From: Malurus cyaneus samueli
Taxonomy: Eukaryota > Chordata > Aves > Passeriformes > Maluridae
DNA length: 64,000 nt
Direction of reading: 5' to 3'
Assembly (NCBI GenBank): GCA_009741485.1
Contig: CM019216.1
Location: 46,198,863-46,262,862 of the forward strand
Shown: piece by piece, positions 53,801-61,720 of the stretch
How the letters are laid out: each line of letters begins with the position of its first letter
How positions within the stretch are numbered: position 1 is the stretch's first letter
The notes under the pieces: model-generated
Told to the model about the DNA's origin: nothing
Databases searched by the model: none
Seen by the model: the letters and a program-made list of their open reading frames with translations, nothing else
Program-made: the position numbers and the translations under genes

Positions 53801-53912
53801 CATAAATAAGCAAAAGAGTTTTCATTAACTATTCATAGTAAAAACAAAAATGATGCATTTTGTTAAATATCAAATTGTCTTCAGGATGGATCAATGGGCC
53901 AAATGGGTCATG
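44836..53912. other. non-coding stretch of 9 kb, no gene recognised
   Basis: Contains a T22 tract (46321-46342), a periodic A/T-rich patch at about 50850-50900, and a run of C at 51902-51908. Two open stretches look somewhat exon-like: 47231-47506 on the minus strand and 48658-48758 on the plus strand. Neither is recognisable, and I report them only as observations. No CR1 or SINE was recognised between 44836 and 53912. Confidence 0.5.
46321..46342. repeat. T22 homopolymer tract
   Basis: Uninterrupted run of T. It accounts for the poly-Phe or poly-Lys stretches in two overlapping open frames here, which are not genes. Confidence 0.93.
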
Positions 53913-54261
53913 TAAGGAGCAGCTGGGGGAGCTGCAGTGTTTAGCCTGAAGGGGACGGGGCTCAGGGGAGACTCTATTGCTCCCTACAACTGCCTGAAAG
54001 CAACCAGATTGAGGTCAGTCTCTTCTCCCAGACAGCTAGCAGGAGAACAAGAGAATATAGTCTAAAGCTGTGCCAGGGGAGGTTTAGGAAGAAGTTCTTC
54101 CACAGAAAGGGTTATTGGGAGCTGCCCAGGGAGGTGGTGGAATCACTGTCCCTAGAAGTGCTCAAGACTGATCTAGTTCACAAGGTAGTGTTAGGCCATC
54201 GGTTGGACTCAATGATCTCAATGTTTTTTTCCAACCTAAATGATTCTGTGAGTCTATGAGT
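53913..54261 (+). mobile_element. CR1 LINE 3' region, sense, about 350 bp
   Basis: Follows the CR1 3' region in order: AGGAGCAGCTGGGGGAGCTG, GGCTCAGGGGAGACTCTATT, CTCCCTACAACTGCCTGAAA, AGGTCAGTCTCTTCTCCCAG, GCTGTGCCAGGGGAGGTTTA, GAGCTGCCCAGGGAGGTGGT. It ends in a GGTTGGACTCAATGATCTCA block and ATTCTGTGAGTCTATGAG. The 3' part differs from the copy at 28097-28548, so it probably belongs to a different CR1 subfamily. 5'-truncated. Confidence 0.93.
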
Positions 54262-55515
54262 TGCATCTTTTTGCTCAGTTACAGTTTTATACTGACATGC
54301 TCAGTATAATGGTCTGAGGTTTACTTTGTTGGTAATCTATGATAGACATCTTGCAAAAGTGTACTATTAACTTTTTTACATGGTTATTCTCAGGAGGGTT
54401 AGCTTCAAAATCTGCAAAACTTGCTGTCTTGCTGTTACTAGTAGTAGAGATACTAAGATTAAATTCTTTAAATGTATCTACTCGCATGTATTCCACATTA
54501 TGGAAAAAAAAAGCCCCCAAACTTCTGGGTGGGTGAATAAATGATGTGGCAAAATATATGAGAAATTCAGAAATGTCAGGCATTCAGAAGCAAGCGAGGT
54601 AGACTGATGTTTAAAAGTCTTATTCAGGATTGTGTGGTAAATTAAATGTAGGCATATCACATCCCACGAGAGACTGATGACTCTGATTTAATGCTAAACC
54701 TTAATCCACTCATATCAGTCTGACCTTGATCAAGATTTTTGAAGTGGGGGAGAGGGACAGGGGAAAGGAAAAAAGAGAGATTTTACAGGATAATGAAATG
54801 GGTAAAGAATAAAAAGGCAGTTCTTGTTAGCGCTGCATTCTGTAATATGCTCACGTTCTCCTGGACTCTGAATCCTTTGCTGCAAAAAAAATATGAAACA
54901 CGGTAAACCTCTGCATTTAGCCATCTCATTTTCATGCAATGTAAGTTTGAAGCAAGTAAAACAAATGGATCTTAGAAGTCATTGCCTTAGAGTGTGGTTT
55001 CCAAGCTGAAACCTCCCCTTGCTTTAGAAAAGTGTCTTGAAAGAAGAAAACTTTTTCCTTTGAGGGAGAGCCTGCCTTAACTGAGCAATAGATATTAGAA
55101 CAGTCAGCTGCAAGAGCTCAATATTATGAATTTAATGTTCTACTTCCTGTAAAGTCATACATCTGTCATTCATTTTGTATCCAGGTTAATTCACACAGAA
55201 CTTCTGAGAAATAATTATCTTTCCATTTGTTCAGACAGGTCAGCTCCATGGCTGTTAGCCCACAGCTTTCATTTTTTTGTGAAGTGTGGTTTTCTTGCTA
55301 TTCCAGACCATTTCTGTATTGACCTTTAAGTCAACAAAATAATTAAGCACACCAGTGCTGTTCTGTAGCTTTGAATTCACTGCATTAACAAGCTCGTGGT
55401 ATCACAAGGCCACTAAACCCATCCATTAGGTCTGACCGTGCCCTTTCAGAATCAATAGCAAAAACCACGATAATATCCACTGATTGTGCTCGGACACTAG
55501 AAATTACTTTTATTT
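54262..55515. other. non-coding stretch, no gene recognised
   Basis: AT-rich DNA with opposing open frames of 65-98 codons at 54287-54660, each the shadow of the other, and no family signature. Nothing else recognised. Confidence 0.55.
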
Positions 55516-55754
55516 GCAGAATCACAGAGTTGCAGAGGACACCTGTGGAAATAATCTACCCCACTGCCCCCACTCAGAACACAGGATGCCCAAAGCCGTG
55601 CTAAATTGGGTTTTGATTGTCTCCACGGATGGAGAATTCACTGCATCCCTGGGTAACCCATTCTGTTGTTCAACCAAGCTCACAATCAAATAGCTTTTTC
55701 TTGTGCTCAGGTATGATTTTATGTCTTTTAACTTGTGCCCATTGCCTCTTGGTA
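55516..55754 (-). mobile_element. CR1 LINE, antisense: 3' half of a split copy
   Basis: Begins with the reverse-complement tail GCAGAATCACAGAGTTGCAG and continues through CACTGCATCCCTGGGTAACC, CATTCTGTTGTTCAACC and TTGTGCCCATTGCCTCTTGG. Antisense CR1 normally continues from this last block into GTCACTGGGCACCACTGAG. Here that continuation is found only about 445 bp further on, at 56202, after a sense CR1. The two halves therefore belong to one element interrupted by a later insertion. Confidence 0.88.
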
Positions 55755-56194
55755 GATGAAAAGCTATCATTGCTGGATATGAGCCAGCAATGCACACCCA
55801 CGTCTCAAAATCCAACTGTATCTGGAGCTACATCAAAAGAAGGTTGGAGTAAATCCAGAGATCAACCTCAAAGATCATCAGAGGGATGGAATTTTCTCCT
55901 GTGTAGAAAGGCTGAGACACCTGGAGATATTCAGATTAGATATAAGGAAAAACTTTTACTATGAGGGTGATAAAACAATGGAACAGATTTTCCAGGGATG
56001 TTGTAGACAGCCTATCCCTGTAAACATTCAGAATAAGTTTGGACAGGACTCTGAGCAACCTGATCTAATTGAAAATGTTCCTGTTGATTGCAGGAGAGTT
56101 GGACTAAAGGATTGTTCATGGGTTTCTTTCAAGGGACTTTCCAAACCAAACTGTTCTGTGACTCTATGATGTAATTATTAATTCTATGATTCTC
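55755..56194 (+). mobile_element. CR1 LINE, sense, nested inside an antisense CR1
   Basis: Starts at about GGATATGAGCCAGCAATGCA and proceeds through GGAGCTACATCAAAAGAAGG, AAAGATCATCAGAGGGATGG, GTGTAGAAAGGCTGAGACAC and TTTGGACAGGACTCTGAGCA to the tail TGTGACTCTATGATG and ATTCTATGATTCT. Near 55840-55845 the sequence jumps from the CATCAAAAGA block directly to the TCCAGAGATCAACCTCAAAG block. The intervening CR1 stretch (the part with ACCTGGAGT...CAGCTCTGG in other copies) is missing, so it has an internal deletion. Overlapping open frames of 115 and 63 codons here are CR1 read-through. Confidence 0.88.
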
Positions 56195-56540
56195 TTTTAT
56201 TTGTCACCACTGAGGAAAACCTGGCTGTCTTCTATGCACTCATCATCTTGCATTTGTGAGTATGGATAAGATCCCCCTAAACTTTCTCTTCTCCAGGCTG
56301 AGCCATCCCATCTCTTAACCTTTCCCCATATGAAAGGTGCTTCAATCTCCCATACATCCCTCTGTCCCTTTGCTGGGCTCACTCACTCTGGCACATCCTT
56401 GTTTTTTGTACTGGGGAGCTCAGAAATGGACCGAGCATCCAGCCAGTGCCTCACTAGTACTGAAGAGAGGAGAAGGGACTTTTCCAGGAAGGTAAACTGC
56501 TCTCTCATGACTGCCTTCTTAAACTTCAGGACCTCAGGGT
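56195..56540 (-). mobile_element. CR1 LINE, antisense: 5' half of a split copy
   Basis: Picks up at TTGTCACCACTGAGGAAAAC, the continuation of the block where the left half stops. It then shows AAGATCCCCCTAAACTTTCT, CTCTTCTCCAGGCTGAGC, CTTTCCCCATATGAAAGGTG, TTGTACTGGGGAGCTCAGAA and CAGCCAGTGCCTCACTAGTA, all antisense CR1 blocks in order. It fades out at about 56500-56540. No coding capacity. Confidence 0.85.
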
Positions 56541-57364
56541 CTTTTTTGCATAATCAATAACTGATTTTGGCAACAGTTTTGAAAGAATCATTTGGAAGTA
56601 GGAAAATACAAGATACTACAAATATACCCATTGACAACACATTTTTTCCAGATCAAAATATAAAATAGAGCAGAACTAAGAAATTAATAAAATGTTTAAG
56701 TTCAATATAACAGCTTAGACTGTTATCTCAATGTAACTACAAATTGCTTGGTATCTGTTTCATAACTTGTGTCTAATTGTTCTGTTTTATGCATCTGTTT
56801 CCAACCTATAATTTATTTTGATAGAATTTTTCTTGGGAGAAGTTATACAATCAAAAGCATGCTTTCATAAATAAAAGGCAAGATACATAATTGGTTTAAA
56901 ATTATGTAGATATAAACCACTGCCTCTCAAACTTAGACAATATAGATTGCTGCTTGTTAAGAGAGTGAGGGAATGCCTTTGTGGCTCCTCTACCTGATTA
57001 AGTTTCATAACATAATCAGGAAAGCTCTTCCACTGGAAATAAAAGTTACTTTTTGAACTTAATTACATATCAATACTAAATGACATAAATTAATTGCTAA
57101 CTACCTGTAATGACTTTTAACAGAAATCCTAACCCCTTGTAATTTCTTGAAAAGTTAATTTGATTCCTTAATTGAATTTTAATTCACCTCTTTGATATAC
57201 AGCTAGTAATTGCATTGCATATGACTTGATTTTTTTTTTCTAAAATAAATCTGTTTTTAAATTCCCCAAATATACTTATCTTTTTTTTTTCTGTAAATAT
57301 ATGAAAGATTTCTTTGATGTCCTTGGCAGACAGCTATGGTTACTAACTCTGTTTTTTGCCTTAG
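56541..57364. other. non-coding stretch upstream of a candidate exon
   Basis: AT-rich, with no open frame of note. If the candidate exon at 57365 is real this would be intron; the T-rich end (57280-57291 and 57350-57358) would serve as the polypyrimidine tract. Confidence 0.45.
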
Positions 57365-57490
57365 TAACATATGAAACAGAAAGCGATGGGTTCACTCCAG
57401 TGAACATTCAAAATTCATCACAGATGAAATTGCACTGGGGACCTTTTTGGCCAGATCAGTACATTGTGATACCAGAAAGGCTTGAAACAG
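57365..57490 (+). CDS. candidate internal exon (126 nt, phase 1-1), gene unknown
   Basis: A 126-nt segment is preceded by a pyrimidine-rich acceptor (CTGTTTTTTGCCTTAG) and followed by a consensus-like donor (ACAG/GTATAAG). Read with one base carried over, it is open throughout and gives a peptide with VTYETESDGF near the start and LHWGPFWPDQYIVIPERLET near the end. It enters and leaves in phase 1, like many exons of extracellular modules, but it has no cysteines and I recognise no domain. The next candidate at 58673 continues the same phase, the joined codon reading Gly. Against it: the open frame extends into the flanks on both sides, exon-like segments arise by chance in 64 kb, and no other exon of a gene is recognisable. 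I infer a possible exon; I cannot name the protein. Confidence 0.25.
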
Positions 57491-57999
57491 GTATAAGATT
57501 CTTGTTGCCAAGGTGTGCATGAGGTTGATGGGGTTTTCTGGCAAGCAGTTTATCACTGTAATATTTTCTATTGGCTCTATTCCAGCACAGCCCTTTGTGT
57601 TGAGGCTACATAATAAGTTACTGAAGAAGAGAAGTAAGAACAATGAAAAAGAGGAAGGGCAGCTATAAAAAATATCAATCTAATTTACTCCAGACCTGTC
57701 TACCATAATTTTGAATGCTGGCTTTGATATCATCATAACTGAGGCCTTAGCAAGCAAGGACAGACCAATATGTTCTCAAAACTTGCTTAGACTGTGGACT
57801 AAGAACTTTCTAAATAGATAAGAGCAAGGAAGAAAATCCCACAAGCCTTCCTCTGTTAGCATCAGTCCACCTGTATAAAGGAGAGGGAGAACAATTTCAG
57901 TGGAGCTGGTGCAAAAATGTTATGATTTCAGGATGAAAGGTCCATTTTGTTCTCGGTATTCTGAAAAGTATAAATCCTTAAATTTAAGAATTAAATAGA
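57491..57999. other. non-coding stretch, possible intron
   Basis: No gene or repeat recognised. If the two candidate exons are real, this stretch and the SINE after it lie in the intron between them. Confidence 0.4.
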
Positions 58000-58140
58000 C
58001 TGGGATTTTCTAGCTCATTTAGCTCATTGGTTAGAGCTTATGCCAGAGTCATGGGTTTGATACCTATACAGGCAATTCACTTGGACTCAATGATCCTTGT
58101 GGATCCCTTGCAACTCAAAATATCTTTGATTCTGTGATTT
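58000..58140 (+). mobile_element. tRNA-Ile-derived SINE with CR1-type tail (TguSINE1-like)
   Basis: The 5' part has an RNA polymerase III box A (TAGCTCATTGGTTAGAGC, 58020-58037) and a box B (GGTTTGATACC, 58054-58064), as in tRNA-Ile. Between them the region of the anticodon stem-loop is shortened. The 3' part (58078-58140) is CR1-like: ACTTGGACTCAATGATCCTT, GTGGATCCCTTGCAACTC, then ATCTTTGATTCTGTGATTT. This architecture, tRNA-Ile head plus CR1 tail, is that of the passerine SINE mobilised by CR1 reverse transcriptase. A 9-bp tandem duplication (TAGCTCATT at 58011 and 58020) lies in the head. It is not a functional tRNA gene: the acceptor stem is not complementary and the anticodon loop is lost. 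Confidence 0.85.
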
Positions 58141-58672
58141 ATTAGGCAGACTCTTTAACATTTCTTTAAGCTCTGATTTAGTTCTCAAACCAAGTGAGAC
58201 CTGACTTCTGCTTATATTGCAGTGGATTCCTTATTTCCTTTCTTTGGCAGAGTCAATAAAACCTTTCTAATATTCAAAGCCACTCAGAACTCACAAGGAC
58301 ATATGTAAGCAGGGAGAGTGTCTGAGGAGGAGTTAAACTTTAGAACCCACTCTAAGTTGCACGATTTCATATAATTTTTTTGCAATTATTTTCTCTGGTA
58401 AAATCCCAACCACAATTTATTTCTAAGATTTAGTCCTTGAATTCTTCATTTTAGTATCTACTGTTTCATTTTACAAAACACTGCTTCAACCTCCCTTTGT
58501 TAGTAATCCATCAAGATTTTCCTGTCACAGAAGCAGGCTCTGCATAAACTCAGTATAAAATGCACAATTTGTGTTTTTATTGTACAGGTGAACAAGACCC
58601 TGTGGAGCCATAAAGACTTTAAATGTAGAAGTGAAATCATGCCTTTTTTTAATTGCTTTTTTTTTTTTGTAG
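58141..58672. other. non-coding stretch, possible intron
   Basis: No repeat or gene recognised. It ends in a T-rich tract (58659-58668) that could serve as the polypyrimidine tract of the next candidate exon. Confidence 0.4.
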
Positions 58673-58736
58673 GAAAGTGCATTCAAGTTATTCAGAAGAA
58701 GAACTCCATCTTTGATGACATGGAATGCATCTCTGG
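58673..58736 (+). CDS. candidate internal exon (64 nt), gene unknown
   Basis: Preceded by a long T tract and GTAG (acceptor) and followed by CTGG/GTAATC (donor). Entered in phase 1, as left by the candidate at 57365-57490, it reads open: KCIQVIQKKNSIFDDMECIS, with two cysteines. The phase agreement is the main support; it has a one-in-three chance of being accidental. No family recognised. A short open segment beside a poly-T tract can mimic an exon, so confidence is low. Confidence 0.2.
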
Positions 58737-59579
58737 GTAATCAGTCTGGGTTAGGAGAGAATAGAGATGGTTGGTAGGAGTATTTTTTTTCCTGTTTGAT
58801 AGAACTTATCATTTCAAAGTCAAATGGAAGAATTTTTCTTTTTTATTTAAATGATTTTTTTTTGCATTTTATGATAAAGTTTAATTCTTAAAAGAATATT
58901 TTAATTGCATGGCAAAAAAAATGTTTACAAGGACATATTTGAGGATTTAACAGGCTTTAACAGTAAATTAATTTAACTGGATTTAACAGTTAATTAACTT
59001 AACAATTAATTAATATATTTAAATATTTGCAAGAGGGTCTAGGGTTTTTGTGGATCCTCTCCAAAAATAGTTTTAATGTTTTGAAGTGTGCAAACATCGG
59101 TACAGAGTGTGCATAGTTAAAACAGCAGGAAGAGCTAGAGAAAGTAATGAGAGTATGTCAGTTCTTCAGAGGACAAAATTTTTGGAGAGCAACAAAACAC
59201 TCAAAATCAAAAAAAAGACCAAGCCTTAGGTAGATTCAACAACCTGAAGAAATTATGCTGGAACAGAAGGAAGAAAGAAGTTTCTGCTGGTCTGCTTTGT
59301 GTAATTGAGGTGAGAGAAGAAAAGGAAGTGTGTGTGTATCTCTTTCTTGAATAATTTCCTAGATATGTATTTTTCTAGAATCCTTGAAGGTGATGTCCTT
59401 TCCAACAGCGTCTTTAATGGCAAATTTTAAAATTACAATAGGAACTGATGAAAAATGTAATCCAACAGGGTCTAAAAATCATGCTCGGTTAATATACACT
59501 AACTTGTTTGAAAACAGTTTAGGAGGAAAACTGAAAAAAGTTTTCCAGAAAATAAGTAAACTAAGGACATTTATTCCAA
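58737..59579. other. non-coding stretch with TTAA-rich patch
   Basis: At about 58947-59010 imperfect units of the form TTTAACAGT(A/T)AATTAA recur, giving a low-complexity AT patch. The 106-codon open frame at 59384-59704 (+) runs from unique DNA into the antisense CR1 ORF2 remnant, so its second half cannot be a host gene. Confidence 0.5.
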
Positions 59580-60330
59580 AGGTTCAACCAGGACTGCTGG
59601 TAAATGATTCAAAATGTCTCAGTAAACATTTCTGCCAGCTGCCTCTGTACCGCAGGATGGATCCCATCCCACCCCATAGACTTGTGGATGTCCAAGTGGT
59701 GTAGGAGGGTGCTGATCATTTCACTTTGCATTATTGGGTCTTCATTCTGCTCCACATCCCATCCTCCAGCCCAGAGACCTGAGTACCCAAACAAAAACTG
59801 GTTTTACTATTACAGACTGAGGTAAAGAAGCCATTAAGCATCTCTGCATTTTCATTATCCTTTGTCACTCTGTTTTCCTCTGCATCCAGCAAAGTATTGA
59901 GATTCTCCTTAGGCCTCCTTTTATTGCTAATGCATTTATGAAAATGATTTTATTGTCTTTTCAGCAGTAACCAGATTAAGTCCAAACTGGTCTTTGGCCT
60001 TTCTCATTTTTTTTTCCCTGCCTAACCTCCCAATATCCTAAATTGCCTGCCCCTTCTTCCAGGGGTCATAACTGTCCTTTATTTTCCTAACTGTCCTTTA
60101 TTTTCCTCTGAGGTCCAGTCAAAGCTTTCTGTTCTGTCGGGTCAGTTTTCCTCCCCAATGCCTTGTCTTTTGGCGCATGATGACAGCTGCTTCTGTGCCT
60201 TCAGAATTTCCTTCCCGAAGAACATCCAGCCTGCCTGGATACCTGGAGGAGTTAGTAGATAGTCCTGCTTTGCATGGATGAGGGGAAAGGGCAATCAGTC
60301 CGGCTATGGGTTTTAGCAAATTCTGAATAT
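59580..60330 (-). pseudogene. CR1 LINE ORF2 remnant (linker and start of reverse transcriptase), broken
   Basis: On the minus strand the region reads through the CR1 ORF2 linker into the reverse transcriptase start. Visible pieces, in order: a KTRHWGGKLTRQNRKL segment (about 60122-60172), an AEMLNGFFTSVCNSKTS-like segment (about 59795-59850), and LLHHLDIHKSMGWDGIHPAV with QLAEMFTETF (59609-59720). A IIYQQSWL segment follows at about 59580-59606. HKSMGxDGIHP is the conserved entry to the CR1 reverse transcriptase. Frameshifts and stops separate the pieces, and the catalytic FADD-type motif region is not present. CR1 ORF2 makes an endonuclease/reverse transcriptase that copies CR1 RNA into the genome; this piece is inactive. 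A 19-bp tandem duplication lies inside it (60070-60107). Confidence 0.88.
60070..60107. repeat. 19-bp perfect tandem duplication within CR1 remnant
   Basis: AACTGTCCTTTATTTTCCT is present twice in a row (60070-60088, 60089-60107) without mismatch. Since other CR1 copies have a single copy of this block, the duplication happened after insertion and contributes to breaking the frame. Confidence 0.93.
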
Positions 60331-60860
60331 TTACATTTTCAGTATGAAAATTGTAAGGTTTCAACCTGTGGGACTGAGCACAGACCTGATTCTGAAGGCT
60401 CTGAGCAGACCATATATTTGATTGAGGGGAAGATGCAAAATCTTTGCTGAAACCCTTTCCAGGGCTCTACAAACCTGGAGACAAACCAGGAGAGTTGGGT
60501 CATACTCCTGGTTTGACCCAACTCCTTTGAGATAGTTTGAACTATTGAACTGTTGGAGAATAGTGGGGAACATCACCAGTTCCTACTTTTAACAAACCGA
60601 CTTTGAACACTTGCCTCTCACTTGAAAGGACTGGATGAAACTAAAGGAAAATATGCAAACAGTTTGAAATGACAGAAACCAAATTTCTGTTGAACTTTTC
60701 ATTCTTTAAAATTCTTTATCCAGTTTTAATGAAAGTCTGGAGAGGTTAATGAAGTAGCAATTGGCAGAAGAGTTGCATATGCTGTTTACAAAACTATTAA
60801 ATCTCACAGCATTGCATATTGTCATAAATAAGGATACACACAATTTCAAATTATGGAAAG

Positions 60861-60958
60861 GTTTGTTGTTTTGGGGTTTTTTTGTGGGTTTTTTTGTTTG
60901 GTTTTTGGTTTTTTTGTTTTTGTTGTTTTTTGGGGTGTTTTTTTGGTTGTTGTGATGG
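60861..60958. repeat. G/T-rich low-complexity tract
   Basis: Nearly a hundred bases consisting almost only of G and T, with T runs broken by G runs of two to four (TTTTGGGG, TTTTTTTGTGGG, TTTTTTGGGGTG). The complementary strand is purely A/C. It explains the Phe/Trp/Gly/Val-rich short open frames here. Strand asymmetry is extreme and an ambiguous base follows at 60987. Confidence 0.9.
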
Positions 60959-60986
60959 CTGTTTTAGTAACAAGTTTCTCTACATT

Positions 60987-60987
60987 N
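60987..60987. other. ambiguous base (N)
   Basis: A single undetermined base just after the low-complexity tract, where sequencing is prone to error. Confidence 0.99.
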
Positions 60988-61699
60988 TTACATTTCATTT
61001 AGCAGTGTTTTGTGGATTTTTCCCTGTTTCAAGATCTGGTAGGTATTTGCCAATCAAAATTTTGCAAGGCTAGGATTGACAAACAGTGGTAACTGTAGCA
61101 GTAACTCAAAGCAAATGCTCACTTGGAAAGAAAAGGTGCAGTTAAATCAGATTTATGTTATTGGATTAATTTACATCTTGGTTTGTTGTTTTTTTCCCTA
61201 ACAAAAATTTGTGTAACTCCTGACATGACTTGCTTGCACTGGGCAAATTTTTTTCCAGATTAACAAGCTGCTGTGGTCTTTCATTTCCCCCTAGATTTCT
61301 CTACATTTATCAAGTGTCAGGTTAGCTAATTTTATTTAACATTTTGAATAGACTCTCCCTTTGACATTATTCACACACTTCAATTCCTAAAGAGGAAAAT
61401 AATAGCAACTGCAGCACCTGAAAGGTGATTGCTTACAGGTGGTGTTGTGACCTTTTTGAAGAAGAACCTAGTAACTCTATTATAGCGAAACAATGAAGTG
61501 TGTGGGCCTAAAACTCAGGAGAAATAAGTGCTGCCTTTGTCACAATCATTCGGAGCTCCTTGGAAACAATTAGCAAGCAAGTAAAAAATCCAAATAGAAG
61601 GAAGGCAGCAGCTAGAAAGACAGCACAAATTTCTAAATTCATTTTGAAGATGGAAGAATTCCTACAATGCTTCACTGCCTCATCAAAATGGTTAGTGTA

Positions 61700-61720
61700 T
61701 TTTTTTTTTTTTTTTTTTTT
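61700..61720. repeat. T21 homopolymer tract
   Basis: Uninterrupted run of T. It creates poly-Phe and poly-Lys stretches in overlapping short frames that are not genes. Confidence 0.93.

Noticed and set aside
55617..55964. 115-codon open frame, plus strand
   Set aside because: Spans the junction of the antisense and sense CR1 copies; a chance fusion of repeat sequence.
58000..58140. Functional tRNA gene
   Set aside because: Boxes A and B are present but the anticodon arm is shortened and a CR1 tail follows; it is a SINE.
59384..59704. 106-codon open frame, plus strand
   Set aside because: Its second half runs antisense through the CR1 ORF2 remnant.
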